NCBI RefSeq assembly: GCF_918741275.1
Contig: NZ_CAKKNA010000001.1
Location: 248,001 to 312,000, forward strand
Origin: Bacillus sp. CECT 9360
Lineage (GTDB): Bacteria; Bacillota; Bacilli; Bacillales; DSM-1321
Direction: 5' to 3'
DNA: 64,000 nt
The notes under the pieces are model-generated. The model made no database searches and was not told the DNA's origin. It saw only the letters and a list, made by a program, of their open reading frames with translations. Within the stretch, counting starts at the first letter, position 1. Every line of letters starts with the position of its first letter. Positions 1 to 8,049 of this stretch are shown piece by piece. The translations under genes were made by a program, and so were the position numbers.

Positions 1-1089
1 TTGCTGCTGCATTCCCCGATCACGGAGATTGTACAGCGAAAATCAATCGACACGGCCCAGATTATTTATACTTCTGGAACAACAGGCAATCCGAAAGGCG
101 CCATGATCAGCCACTCTAACTTAAATTGGATGGCGATTACGTCCGCGGTTTTTAGTGAGATAAAACCGGGGGATCGGATTATGTGTGTGTTGCCATTATT
201 CCATGCCTATGCAAAGCTTCAAGGGTTCCTTTCACCGATCTCACATGGGGCGACGATTTATTTGGAGGAGCGGTTTGAACCTGTTTCGATTTTGGACTCA
301 ATCGCTAGTCAAAAGATTACTGTGTTTTTAGGAGTCCCAACCATGTATGCGATGTTCGTTCAATCTCCCAATATCACAGAATTGGATTTTTCAAATCTTC
401 GGATCGCCGGGTCGGGAGGAGCGAGTATCCCAGTCGAAATTATTGAGAAGGCAAACCGTTTAATGGGCGTGGAGATAGCAGAAGGGTATGGGATGACTGA
501 GAGCACGGTCATGTTAACCGCAACCCCTGCCAGCGCGGAGAAAAAACATGGTTCCGTCGGTTTGCCCCTTCCAGGTGTTGACTTAAAGATCATTGACCCG
601 GAAGGAAGCACGTTACCGCCAAAAGCGGTGGGCGAAATTGTTTTTAGAGGGCCAAATGCCATGAAAAGCTATTATAAAAAACCACAGGAAACGGAAAATT
701 CGATTAAGGACGGTTGGCTGTATACCGGAGATCTCGCGTACCAAGATGAAGACGGATATATTTTTATTGTCGACCGTAAAAAAGACTTAATCATACGTGG
801 TGGCTATAACGTCTATCCAAGAGAGATTGAGGAAATTCTGTATGCCCATCGTGAGGTAGTTGAATGTGCAGTAATTGGCAGGCCTGACCCGATTTTAGGG
901 GAAAAAATCGTCGCTTATATCGTTATAAAGACGAGCCAAAGCGAAAAAGATCTTCAGGATTTCTGTAAAGAAAAGCTGGTTCATTATAAAGTCCCTGACC
1001 ATATTTGCTTTATCGATCAGCTGCCAAAATCGGGAACCGGTAAGATTTTAAAAACCGCTTTAAAAAAACAAGATAAAAATTTTGTGTGA
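1..1089 (+). CDS. Acyl-CoA ligase (AMP-forming), C-terminal part
   Basis: ANL-superfamily adenylate-forming enzyme that activates a carboxylic acid to its acyl-CoA through an acyl-AMP. The reading frame is open at the left edge, so roughly the first 150 residues of a usual ~500-residue enzyme lie outside. Visible motifs in order are the P-loop YTSGTTGNPKG, the GYGMTEST motif, the YTGDL aspartate, the hinge DRKKDLIIRGGYNVYP and the C-terminal catalytic lysine context PKSGTGKILK. The family is secure; the substrate is not. Medium- or long-chain fatty acid is an inference from the many beta-oxidation genes elsewhere in the window. A strong terminator follows, so it is the last gene of its unit. 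Confidence 0.9.
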   Translation: MLLHSPITEIVQRKSIDTAQIIYTSGTTGNPKGAMISHSNLNWMAITSAVFSEIKPGDRIMCVLPLFHAYAKLQGFLSPISHGATIYLEERFEPVSILDSIASQKITVFLGVPTMYAMFVQSPNITELDFSNLRIAGSGGASIPVEIIEKANRLMGVEIAEGYGMTESTVMLTATPASAEKKHGSVGLPLPGVDLKIIDPEGSTLPPKAVGEIVFRGPNAMKSYYKKPQETENSIKDGWLYTGDLAYQDEDGYIFIVDRKKDLIIRGGYNVYPREIEEILYAHREVVECAVIGRPDPILGEKIVAYIVIKTSQSEKDLQDFCKEKLVHYKVPDHICFIDQLPKSGTGKILKTALKKQDKNFV

Positions 1090-1174
1090 AATAACTCAGG
1101 TTCATAGCTCATCAATCCAAATCAGCTAATCATTTATCCAACTCAATCAACGATAAATCCAATTTAATTAAATG

Positions 1175-1202
1175 AACGGTCTCTAAAAAAGACCGTTTTT
1201 TC
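1175..1202 (+). terminator. Rho-independent terminator after the acyl-CoA ligase
   Basis: A 7-8 bp stem (AACGGTC at 1175 pairing with GACCGTT at 1191) with an A-rich loop, followed directly by a T run. Confidence 0.85.
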
Positions 1203-1207
1203 ATGCA

Positions 1208-1348
1208 CTAGATGAGTAAGCTGCGTTCTTTTTCAATTGGAATACGGCTGAATGTTGGGACATGAAAGAGCCCCTGGTCTGTCAGTTTCAATTCAGGTAT
1301 GACCGGTAAAGCCAAGAAAGACAGTGTAACTATCTGCTGACTAAGGTT
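1208..1348 (-). pseudogene. Decayed C-terminal fragment of adenine deaminase
   Basis: Read on the minus strand, this stretch encodes about 46 codons ending in TAG at 1208-1210. It contains TLSFLALPVIPELKLTDQGL, which I recognise as the conserved C-terminal signature of AdeC/Ade-type adenine deaminases (adenine to hypoxanthine). Nothing upstream on that strand resembles the amidohydrolase body, and the CBS-protein gene begins 65 bp away. I therefore read it as the leftover tail of a deleted gene. The motif is seen directly; the family match is from memory and was not searched. Confidence 0.65.
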
Positions 1349-1413
1349 AGAAAAAATGAAAAAGGGGGAATAAAGAGGGGAAATCGAATTTACTTGACCA
1401 GGGAGAGATCACT

Positions 1414-2136
1414 ATGAGCACAACTACAGAAATCAGCCAGTCTGAACGGTTCGAGACAGCATTTAACAGAATTCATAAAGCGTTAATGAAAACAGTAAAG
1501 TATGCAAAAACAGATAAATTTTCTGATTTGGTGTACAAAGGAAAAAGTCATACGTTCATACGATACTACGAAAACGATCTTTTTCAATTTGCTAAGCTTC
1601 GGAATGCGATCGTACATGAAAAGATAGAGGAGGGCTATTATATTGCGGAGCCCCATTTAGATATTATCGAGAAAATTGAAAGGATGGCAGAGGAATTCGA
1701 AAAGCCTGAGTCCGCTTTGTCGGTCGCAAGCAAGCCGGTTGATTACTTCCATGAAGAGGACAAGCTGGCGGATGTGTTGGCTATCATCAAAAAGCATTCC
1801 CATTCGCGATTTCCTGTCTATGACAAAAACGGGGAATACGCCTGGTTGTTAACGTCCGCTGAAATTGTAAAATATCTTGCGGAACACTTTGATGATGAGA
1901 AAATGAATTTGAATAATGTGAAAGTAAGCGAGCTCTACAATGAAAATATTAACCACAATATCGTGTTTGTATCCCAAAATTGCGGCATTTTTGAAGTAGA
2001 AGACATTTTTGAGGAATACCAATCCAAAAATAAAAAAATAGAAGGAGTCATCATAACGAAAACCGGCTCCCAACAAGAAACGCCGAATGGGATCATCACA
2101 TCATGGGACTTGCTGGAAGTGGAAATCAGCGAATGA
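1414..2136 (+). CDS. CBS-domain protein of unknown function
   Basis: A 240-residue soluble protein. The first ~100 residues are a helical, charged domain (FAKLRNAIVHEKIEEGYY). Residues ~105-237 form a tandem CBS-like module: KPVDYFHEEDKLADVL followed by HSRFPVYDKNGEYAWLLTS, then a second repeat ending in GIITSWDLLE. CBS modules usually bind adenine nucleotides and regulate a partner, but no effector domain is recognisable. The start is supported by a GGGAGAGA ribosome binding site. It stands alone between a decayed gene fragment and a convergent phosphatase gene. Function not assigned. Confidence 0.8.
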   Translation: MSTTTEISQSERFETAFNRIHKALMKTVKYAKTDKFSDLVYKGKSHTFIRYYENDLFQFAKLRNAIVHEKIEEGYYIAEPHLDIIEKIERMAEEFEKPESALSVASKPVDYFHEEDKLADVLAIIKKHSHSRFPVYDKNGEYAWLLTSAEIVKYLAEHFDDEKMNLNNVKVSELYNENINHNIVFVSQNCGIFEVEDIFEEYQSKNKKIEGVIITKTGSQQETPNGIITSWDLLEVEISE

Positions 2137-2173
2137 GTCTGGTTTCTCATGGCCGGCCACCCAGGAGAGACCA

Positions 2174-2962
2174 TCAATCAAGCAACCCCAGTGACTTTAA
2201 ACCGTTATATATGCCGGAGTCCATGACATCTGTTGTTTTATGTTTAGCAAAGGGAAACAGTTCCGGCATGCTGTTGCCCATGGCGAAGCCTTCTCCTACG
2301 GCAGCAATCATTTCTTTGTCGTTCATCCCGTCGCCGAAGGCAATGGATGCTTCGCGCGGTATATGGAGTTCTTGGAGTAGAGCATTGACGCCTGTTCCTT
2401 TATGAACATTTTCACGAATTACATCAAAACAATGCCGAAAGCCTTCCACATTTACTTGGGAAAGATTGATATCCTTTTCACCAGTATAAAGATCAGCGTC
2501 AGCATTAGTAGTTGCAATAATGGTCATGCCGAGTATATCATCTGACACGGACTCGGTGTATGGTTCATTTTGCTTTAAGTGAAATTGCTTCTTGAAGGCA
2601 TCAACAGAAGGGCTGTGCATATTCGTAAAATGATTTTTAGAACTTGAATAAAGGACTAGTTCATGCTGATGATGTTCAGCTGTTTCAAGAAAATATTTCA
2701 CAGATTCACCGCTCATTGGTTTTTTGAAAATATCCTTACCTTTGTAAATCGCGTACGCGCCGTTATACCCGATGAATGAATCAATATGTAATAATTGTGC
2801 AATTTCCGCTATTTCATGAATCGGCCTTCCGGTGGCCAGGACCGTTTCGATTCCTTTTTGCTTCAACGTGGATACCGCTGTTTTAGTGGATTCCTCAATC
2901 GTATGGTCAGGACGCATAACCGTCCCGTCGATATCTAAAAATAAAATTTTATATGAATTCAT
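2174..2962 (-). CDS. HAD-superfamily (Cof-type) phosphatase
   Basis: A 262-residue hydrolase of the Cof/YidA group. Motif I, LFLDIDGTV, supplies the nucleophile and acid/base aspartates near the N-terminus. LATGRP corresponds to motif II, and GDGMNDKEMI near the C-terminus is the magnesium-binding motif IV. The C2-type cap lies between. Such enzymes dephosphorylate sugar phosphates, flavin or pyridoxal phosphates; the substrate is not predictable here. I start it at the ATG at 2962 (MNSYKILFLD), which has GAGAGGAG upstream, rather than at a start 25 codons earlier with no ribosome binding site and no family homology. Confidence 0.85.
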   Translation of the reverse strand: MNSYKILFLDIDGTVMRPDHTIEESTKTAVSTLKQKGIETVLATGRPIHEIAEIAQLLHIDSFIGYNGAYAIYKGKDIFKKPMSGESVKYFLETAEHHQHELVLYSSSKNHFTNMHSPSVDAFKKQFHLKQNEPYTESVSDDILGMTIIATTNADADLYTGEKDINLSQVNVEGFRHCFDVIRENVHKGTGVNALLQELHIPREASIAFGDGMNDKEMIAAVGEGFAMGNSMPELFPFAKHKTTDVMDSGIYNGLKSLGLLD

Positions 2963-3075
2963 GATCGTGCTCCTCTCGTCCTTTTTACAATCCCCGTTCT
3001 CGGAAACACGATACCATATTTTAAGACATTCAGCCATCCATCTACTTATCTCGGTTGATTTTTTGGTTCATTTTC

Positions 3076-3129
3076 CTCGCCATCCAATCATTTCATGGAT
3101 GGCGAGCTATCTTTCAGCAGAGCTGAAAG
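3076..3129. repeat. Two adjacent perfect hairpins in the intergenic region
   Basis: An 11-bp perfect inverted repeat (CTCGCCATCCA at 3076 and TGGATGGCGAG at 3096) is followed by an 8-bp one (CTTTCAGC at 3111, GCTGAAAG at 3122). Neither is followed by a T run. They lie between the divergent HAD gene and the queC leader. Role unknown. Confidence 0.5.
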
Positions 3130-3273
3130 GTGTAAGAAACCATTGTTTTCTCACGAATGAAGCAAAAATATAGTATCTTATAACAGAGCCATCTAAAAAA
3201 AGATTTCTACTCTCCTTAAATTATGCTACTATATCTACTGTGAAAACAGCTGAATAAAAACCCGAATATTCGG

Positions 3274-3306
3274 TAGAGGTTCTAGCTACCCTCTCAAAAA
3301 AACTAA
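3274..3306 (+). promoter_or_regulatory. preQ1-I riboswitch
   Basis: The core AGAGGTTCTAGCTACCCTCT at 3275-3294, followed by an A-rich tail and ACTAA, matches the type 1 preQ1 aptamer. P1 is AGAGG/CCTCT, the loop carries UUCUAGC, and the 3' ACUAA segment forms the pseudoknot. It sits about 60 bp upstream of queC and is followed at once by a terminator hairpin. High preQ1 is therefore expected to stop transcription of queCDE. Confidence 0.9.
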
Positions 3307-3310
3307 GGAA

Positions 3311-3343
3311 AACAGGACTGCTTTCTTAGCGGTGCTGTTTTTT
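3311..3343 (+). terminator. Riboswitch-controlled terminator upstream of queC
   Basis: AACAGGACTGCT pairs with AGCGGTGCTGTT around a short loop and runs into TTTTTT. It is placed immediately after the preQ1 aptamer, as in transcriptional-attenuation riboswitches. Confidence 0.75.
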
Positions 3344-3368
3344 CGTTGGAAAGGAAGTTGTAAGGAAC

Positions 3369-4034
3369 ATGAAAACAGAAAAAGCTGTTGTTGTATTTAG
3401 CGGAGGTCAGGATAGTACGACCTGTTTATTTTGGGCTAAAGAACGGTTTGCAGAAATCGAGACGGTGACCTTTGACTATGATCAAAGACACAGCCAGGAA
3501 ATTGAATGCGCTCAAAATATTGCAAAGGAACTTGGGGTTAAACACCATATCCTTGACATGTCTTTATTAAATCAATTGGCGCCCAATGCTTTGACTAGAG
3601 CGGAGATTGAAGTGAAAGAGGGCATAGAGGGCGAGCTTCCTTCGACGTTTGTACCCGGCCGCAATTTACTTTTTCTTTCATTCGCCGGAGTACTGGCGCG
3701 GCAAATAAACGCAAAACATATAATTACAGGCGTCTGTGAAACGGATTTCAGCGGTTATCCTGATTGCAGGGACATTTTCATCAAATCGTTGAACGTCACG
3801 CTGAATTTATCCATGGATTATCCTTTTGTCATTCACACGCCACTAATGTGGCTTAATAAAGCGGAGACATGGGGATTAGCAGATAATTTAGGGGCTTTTG
3901 ATTTTATCCGGGAGAAAACATTGACGTGCTATAACGGCATCATTGCAGATGGTTGCGGCGAATGTCCGGCTTGCAGACTAAGGAAAAACGGCCTGGATGA
4001 GTACATGGTTAAGCGAAAGGAGTTATTAAGATGA
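3369..4034 (+). CDS. queC: 7-cyano-7-deazaguanine (preQ0) synthase
   Basis: A 221-residue enzyme that converts 7-carboxy-7-deazaguanine to preQ0 using ATP and ammonia, in queuosine precursor synthesis. The PP-loop [11 protein letters not shown] is at residues 8-18. The C-terminal zinc site is CYNG...[11 protein letters not shown]. It is the first gene of a tight queC-queD-queE operon (4-nt overlap with queD) under the preQ1 riboswitch. Length and motifs are standard. The start has GGAAGTTGTAAGGA upstream. Confidence 0.95.
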   Translation: MKTEKAVVVFSGGQDSTTCLFWAKERFAEIETVTFDYDQRHSQEIECAQNIAKELGVKHHILDMSLLNQLAPNALTRAEIEVKEGIEGELPSTFVPGRNLLFLSFAGVLARQINAKHIITGVCETDFSGYPDCRDIFIKSLNVTLNLSMDYPFVIHTPLMWLNKAETWGLADNLGAFDFIREKTLTCYNGIIADGCGECPACRLRKNGLDEYMVKRKELLR

Positions 4035-4510
4035 TGTATGGTTTTAGAATTGTCGACAAACTCCAAAAAATAGATGAAGATATCAAGCGTACTCAATTGA
4101 GATACCATTCAAAACGGGTCCTGGTCAGCAAGGAGTTTACCTTTGACGCGGCGCACCACCTTCACTGTTACGAAGGAAAATGCAAAAATCTCCATGGCCA
4201 TACATACAGGGTTATATTCGGGATCAGTGGCTTTGTCGATGAGCGCGGTCTTATGATGGATTTCGGGGATATCAAAGAGATCTGGAAAAATGAGATTGAA
4301 ATTTTTCTTGATCATAAATATTTAAATGAAACATTGCCGGCGATGAATACGACTGCTGAAAACATGGTCGTCTGGATTTATGAAAAAATGTCAGGAGCGC
4401 TGGCCAACAGAATCGGCAATTATGACGGGGCAAGAGTGGAATTTGTAAGGCTGTTTGAAACACCGACAAGCTATGCGGAAGCAAGACGGGAGTGGATGGA
4501 GGATGAGTAA
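4031..4510 (+). CDS. queD: 6-carboxy-5,6,7,8-tetrahydropterin synthase
   Basis: A 159-residue PTPS-family enzyme that turns 7,8-dihydroneopterin triphosphate into 6-carboxytetrahydropterin, the second step of preQ0 formation. [22 protein letters not shown] carries the zinc-binding histidines and the catalytic cysteine, and DFGDIK and LDHKYLN are family motifs. The N-terminus is some 25-30 residues longer than the core fold, with a charged helix before KRVLVSKEF. It overlaps queC by 4 nt (ATGA) and queE by 8 nt, indicating translational coupling. Confidence 0.94.
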   Translation: MMYGFRIVDKLQKIDEDIKRTQLRYHSKRVLVSKEFTFDAAHHLHCYEGKCKNLHGHTYRVIFGISGFVDERGLMMDFGDIKEIWKNEIEIFLDHKYLNETLPAMNTTAENMVVWIYEKMSGALANRIGNYDGARVEFVRLFETPTSYAEARREWMEDE

Positions 4511-5231
4511 GCTGCCAGTTATGGAAATCTTCGGCCCGACGATCCAAGGAGAAGGGATGGTGATCGGTCAAAAGACGATGTTTGTCAGAACAGCGGGCTG
4601 TGACTATTCCTGCGCCTGGTGCGATTCTTCCTTCACTTGGGATGGTACCGGAAAACAAGATATCGTCCAAATGGAGCCGGAAGAGATATGGTCAGAACTC
4701 AAAAAGCTCGGAGGAAACGGATTTTCTTTCGTGACAATCTCAGGAGGGAATCCTGCACTTTTAAAAAATCTAGACGGTCTTATCGATACCCTCCGGAAAA
4801 ATGACATAAAAATTTGCTTGGAAACCCAAGGTAGCAAGTGGCAGGACTGGTTTCTGAAAATCAGTGAGCTGACAATTTCTCCAAAGCCGCCAAGCTCGAA
4901 TATGAAGACGGATTTTGTCATGCTTGACACCATCCTAAAAAAGCTGGAAAACAGGGATCTTGGCAATGCGGTGAGTTTGAAGATTGTCATTTTCGATGAC
5001 AGGGATTATGAGTATGCTAAAGACGTGTATCACCGCTACCCAGGTATTCCTTTCTATTTACAGGTCGGAAATGATGATATCACGACATCGAACGATCAGG
5101 AGCTGGTGGGTCGGCTTCTGCATAAGTATGAGGAACTCATCGAGAAAGTAATCACCGATGAGAAACTGACGGATGTGAAGGTACTGCCTCAACTCCATAC
5201 TTATATTTGGGGAAACAAAAGGGGAGTATAG
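4503..5231 (+). CDS. queE: 7-carboxy-7-deazaguanine synthase (radical SAM)
   Basis: A 242-residue radical SAM enzyme that contracts 6-carboxytetrahydropterin to 7-carboxy-7-deazaguanine. The [4Fe-4S]-binding CxxxCxxC motif is in AGCDYSCAWCDSSFTWDG, preceded by the family signature MEIFGPTIQGEG. I start it at 4503, where GGATGGAGG is ideally placed; an in-frame ATG at 4455 would add 16 residues with no homology. It is the last gene of queCDE. queF, which follows queE in Bacillus subtilis, is not at this locus. Confidence 0.94.
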   Translation: MSKLPVMEIFGPTIQGEGMVIGQKTMFVRTAGCDYSCAWCDSSFTWDGTGKQDIVQMEPEEIWSELKKLGGNGFSFVTISGGNPALLKNLDGLIDTLRKNDIKICLETQGSKWQDWFLKISELTISPKPPSSNMKTDFVMLDTILKKLENRDLGNAVSLKIVIFDDRDYEYAKDVYHRYPGIPFYLQVGNDDITTSNDQELVGRLLHKYEELIEKVITDEKLTDVKVLPQLHTYIWGNKRGV

Positions 5232-5399
5232 TAAACGTTATTCAATGTTTCGATTGTATTGTAGATTTTTAAGAGCATTCAGACCCATGGAGAACACTTA
5301 AAGCTTCTTTCAAGACTTTTTCCACTGGAAGTTATACAATAATGTTATACACACATCACGTACTGCTTTAACTACCAGTATATCCTGGGAGGAGATACA

Positions 5400-5813
5400 A
5401 TGCTTACATCCAAGATAACATTAGTGAATCAGCAAAAAATCGAAGACATATTAAAAGAAATCGTCCGGTCTGCCTATGAAGAAGTGAGAGAAGAAGGAAT
5501 GATGCTCTGTATGGAATGCGGAGACGTTGATTTATATATAGCTACTACTAATCATGAGGAATTTCAGGAAGCCGTTAAGGAAAATTTTGAACTCGATGAA
5601 TTCGGGGAAATTATGGACCATGACAAATTTATGGGGCTCATGGAAGACCTGCATGAATGCTACGTCGAACTTTTTCAAACATCAGGACTCTTCGATTATT
5701 TTCCATCGGGGTTTTATCAAGTGAATGGGGAAAAGGTCTTTTCCGAAACGGATATGCTCGCACCGAAGGGGATTTTCTTCGCCCCATTTGACGAAGCGAA
5801 AGTTAACCTGTAA
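5400..5813 (+). CDS. Conserved-looking protein of unknown function
   Basis: A 137-residue acidic soluble protein preceded by a perfect GGGAGGAG ribosome binding site. It has no signal peptide or membrane segment. An N-terminal helix (EDILKEIVRSAYEEVREEG) precedes MLCMECGDVDLYIAT, whose two cysteines (MLCMEC) are the only conspicuous residues. The remainder is rich in Asp, Glu, Phe and Tyr. It is monocistronic, with a strong terminator 30 bp downstream. I do not recognise the family. Confidence 0.7.
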   Translation: MLTSKITLVNQQKIEDILKEIVRSAYEEVREEGMMLCMECGDVDLYIATTNHEEFQEAVKENFELDEFGEIMDHDKFMGLMEDLHECYVELFQTSGLFDYFPSGFYQVNGEKVFSETDMLAPKGIFFAPFDEAKVNL

Positions 5814-5844
5814 GCGATCCATAAGAAAAGAGTATATGTTGAAT

Positions 5845-5882
5845 AAAACACATTTATCAAAACGAGATAAATGTGTTTTTTT
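5845..5882 (+). terminator. Strong terminator
   Basis: AAAACACATTTATC (5845) pairs perfectly with GATAAATGTGTTTT (5866) and is followed by more T residues. Confidence 0.9.
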
Positions 5883-5963
5883 ATGGATACATTTATTTTA
5901 AAATTCAGAATTCGATTCCGTTCTGATAAAATAGTAAAAAACAGGAAAATAGGAGGCCAATCA

Positions 5964-7124
5964 ATGACACTATTGCATGGATTAAAAGTACTGGATTTTT
6001 CGACCTTGCTGCCGGGACCGTATGCCACAATGATGCTCGCTGATTTAGGGGCAGAAGTGCTTCGGGTGGAATCACATGTCAGGGCAGATGATACGAGAAG
6101 CTTTCCTCCACTTATAGACGGGGTATCTGCAGCCCATTCCAATTTGAACCGGTCGAAGCAATCCATCGCTCTTGATTTAAAAAAGCCGGAAGCCATTGAA
6201 ATTGTAAAAGAATTAGTGATGGAATATGACATAATTTTAGAACAATTCCGGCCTGGCGTGATGGAAAGGCTTGGGATAGGGTATGAATCGTTGAAAGAAG
6301 CCAATCCTAGAATTATTTTTTGTTCGCTGACCGGCTATGGACAATCAGGCCCTTATCGCAATAAGCCTGGACATGATATTAATTATTTATCACTATCCGG
6401 AATTATGGGCTACTCCGGGAAGCGGGATACAGGGCCGTCATTGCTTGGTACCCAGGTAGCCGACATTGCGGGAGGTTCCCTGCATGCCATTATCGGTATT
6501 TTATCCTCGGTTATCTATAGAGAGCGGACGGGAGAAGGACAGTGGGTTGATATATCGATGACGGACAGCTGTTTTGCGCTGAATACTATGCTAGGAGCGG
6601 GTTTTGTCGCGAGTGGCGAAGCTCATCCCGAAAGAGAAAGCATGCTTTTAAATGGAGGCGCCTACTATGACTTTTACGAAACGAGTGATGGACGTTATTT
6701 TTCCGTAGGCAGTCTGGAGCCGAAGTTTCTTATTGCACTGTGCGAAGCAATCGGACTTCCTGAATTGGCACATGGCGCAGATTCGGACTTTAAAGTGACG
6801 CTTAAAGAAGTATTTCTCCAAAGATCGTTTGCTGAATGGAACAGTATTTTCGTGAATATTGACGCATGTGTTGAGCCGGTATTGGATTTTGCAGAAGCAT
6901 GCAATCACCCGCAGATCCAGGCGAGAGAAATGATAGTGGAAGTTCCTGATAAGAACGGAAATAGTCGAAGACAAATTGCCAATCCTATTAAATCAACAGC
7001 TTTTAAACCGGTTTATTCCCATATCGGTTCAGATATAGGGGAGCATACGGACAGGATTTTAGAAAAGATAGGAAGGAATTCCGAAGAAAAAGAAGTACTA
7101 CGGCGGAGCGGCGTTATTTCATAA
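5964..7124 (+). CDS. CaiB/BaiF family (class III) CoA-transferase
   Basis: A 386-residue member of the family that includes L-carnitine CoA-transferase, formyl-CoA transferase and alpha-methylacyl-CoA racemase. It begins LHGLKVLDFSTLLPGPYATMMLADLGAEV, the typical N-terminal CoA-binding motif. The aspartate in GTQVADIAGG fits the catalytic position that carries the acyl or CoA intermediate. The ATG at 5964 is preceded by AGGAGG; an upstream in-frame start overlaps the previous terminator. Racemase and transferase members cannot be told apart by eye. It is monocistronic and could feed acyl-CoAs to the beta-oxidation genes downstream. Confidence 0.88.
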   Translation: MTLLHGLKVLDFSTLLPGPYATMMLADLGAEVLRVESHVRADDTRSFPPLIDGVSAAHSNLNRSKQSIALDLKKPEAIEIVKELVMEYDIILEQFRPGVMERLGIGYESLKEANPRIIFCSLTGYGQSGPYRNKPGHDINYLSLSGIMGYSGKRDTGPSLLGTQVADIAGGSLHAIIGILSSVIYRERTGEGQWVDISMTDSCFALNTMLGAGFVASGEAHPERESMLLNGGAYYDFYETSDGRYFSVGSLEPKFLIALCEAIGLPELAHGADSDFKVTLKEVFLQRSFAEWNSIFVNIDACVEPVLDFAEACNHPQIQAREMIVEVPDKNGNSRRQIANPIKSTAFKPVYSHIGSDIGEHTDRILEKIGRNSEEKEVLRRSGVIS

Positions 7125-7149
7125 GATAACTATTCAGCAGAATGCGGCT

Positions 7150-7241
7150 TTTGTAGCCAATTTTATATCATTTTGTAGCTAGAATGCGTACTTTTGTAGC
7201 TGGAATTTCATGTTTGTAGCCAGAATGGATTTTTGTAGCTG
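7150..7241. repeat. Five-copy TTTGTAGC repeat cluster
   Basis: TGTAGC occurs at 7152, 7174, 7195, 7215 and 7234, within degenerate units resembling TTTTGTAGCYRGAAT. Spacing falls from 22 to 19 bp. Two further copies with 20-bp spacing lie at 50420-50445, also intergenic. The cluster starts just after the CoA-transferase stop codon. Function unknown. Confidence 0.75.
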
Positions 7242-7301
7242 AAATTTTTGATCGAACCCGAACATAAATGTTTCGGTGGTATTTATTAATAACGCAATTA
7301 T

Positions 7302-7338
7302 AAGAAAAAGGACCCTGCCATCCCAAATGACTGGGTCC
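7302..7338 (-). terminator. Terminator of the nitroreductase gene
   Basis: On the minus strand GGACCC (7338-7333) and GGGTCC (7315-7310) form a stem with a 17-nt loop, followed by TTTTTCTT. It lies 15 bp beyond the nitroreductase stop codon. Confidence 0.75.
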
Positions 7339-7352
7339 CGATTCCGTGCATG

Positions 7353-7979
7353 CTAGATATACCGAACTACATCCTCTACAGGGAGACGGCTCGATTGAAA
7401 GGCAGGACCGGCTGCCTTTCCTAACGCGATTAATACGATAGGGATATAGCGGTCGGAAACGTCGAATCTTTCAGCGAACTTTTCTTTATCAAAGCCGCCC
7501 ATTGGTACCGTGTCATAGCCTCTTGCTTTTGCGATCAGCATAAGCTGCATCGCAACGAGTCCGGCATCAAAGGAAGCGATATTTTTCCTCGCCTCAACAG
7601 TAGCATGCGGGTACGTACTATTGGTGCTGTCGATCAGGCGGCGCATGTTTTCTTCATCCATATAACCCGCTTCATAATTTGCCCGGTAGATTTTTTCAAC
7701 ACTTTTATACATTTCAGTATCGCCCAAAACCGCAATGACCGCAGACGCAGTTTCGATCTGTTCTTGATTGTTGGCAATTTCTCTTAATTCTTTTTTTGCC
7801 TGCTCATCTTGAAAAACGATGAATCTCCATGACTGAAGATTGCTTGATGAAGGAGCAAGTGTTGCCTCCTTGAGCATTTCTTCAATTTCTTCCCTTGCAA
7901 TTTTATGATTTGGATCATAATTTCTAACAGAATGACGTTCTCTGATAATGTTTGACAAACTTGTATCCGTTAAAGACAT
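7353..7979 (-). CDS. Nitroreductase-family NAD(P)H:FMN oxidoreductase
   Basis: A 208-residue flavoprotein. IRERHSVRNYDPNHKI is the N-terminal FMN-phosphate-binding signature, EEATLAPSSSNLQSWRF-like residues follow (KEATLAPSSSNLQSWRF), and PMGGFDKEKFAERF is the second conserved stretch. Relatives such as YdgI and YodC of B. subtilis reduce nitroaromatics and quinones and are often induced by electrophile stress. The gene is monocistronic with its own terminator. A near-perfect palindrome covers its promoter region, indicating specific repression. The ATG is preceded by GGAGGATATTC. Confidence 0.9.
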   Translation of the reverse strand: MSLTDTSLSNIIRERHSVRNYDPNHKIAREEIEEMLKEATLAPSSSNLQSWRFIVFQDEQAKKELREIANNQEQIETASAVIAVLGDTEMYKSVEKIYRANYEAGYMDEENMRRLIDSTNSTYPHATVEARKNIASFDAGLVAMQLMLIAKARGYDTVPMGGFDKEKFAERFDVSDRYIPIVLIALGKAAGPAFQSSRLPVEDVVRYI

Positions 7980-8006
7980 GATGAATATCCTCCATATTTC
8001 AATTTT

Positions 8007-8049
8007 ACTTACTAATAGTAAGTGGGGTAATGAGCTTACTATTAGTATG
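8007..8049 (-). promoter_or_regulatory. Paired operator upstream of the nitroreductase gene
   Basis: ACTTACTAATAGTAAGT (8007-8023) is a palindrome with one central odd base. CTTACTATTAGTATG (8035-8049) is a second, inverted copy; the centres are about 27 bp apart. The sites lie 28-70 bp before the nitroreductase ATG. The size and symmetry suit a dimeric winged-helix repressor of the MarR or HxlR (YodB-like) class; that assignment is inference. Confidence 0.6.

Noticed and set aside
360..662. Minus-strand open frame inside the acyl-CoA ligase
   Set aside because: Shadow of a strongly conserved coding frame; no ribosome binding site or homology. The same applies to the other antisense frames inside the dehydrogenase, thiolase and transporter genes.
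7150..7241. CRISPR array
   Set aside because: Repeat core is only 6-9 bp, spacers are about 12-14 bp and no cas genes are present.
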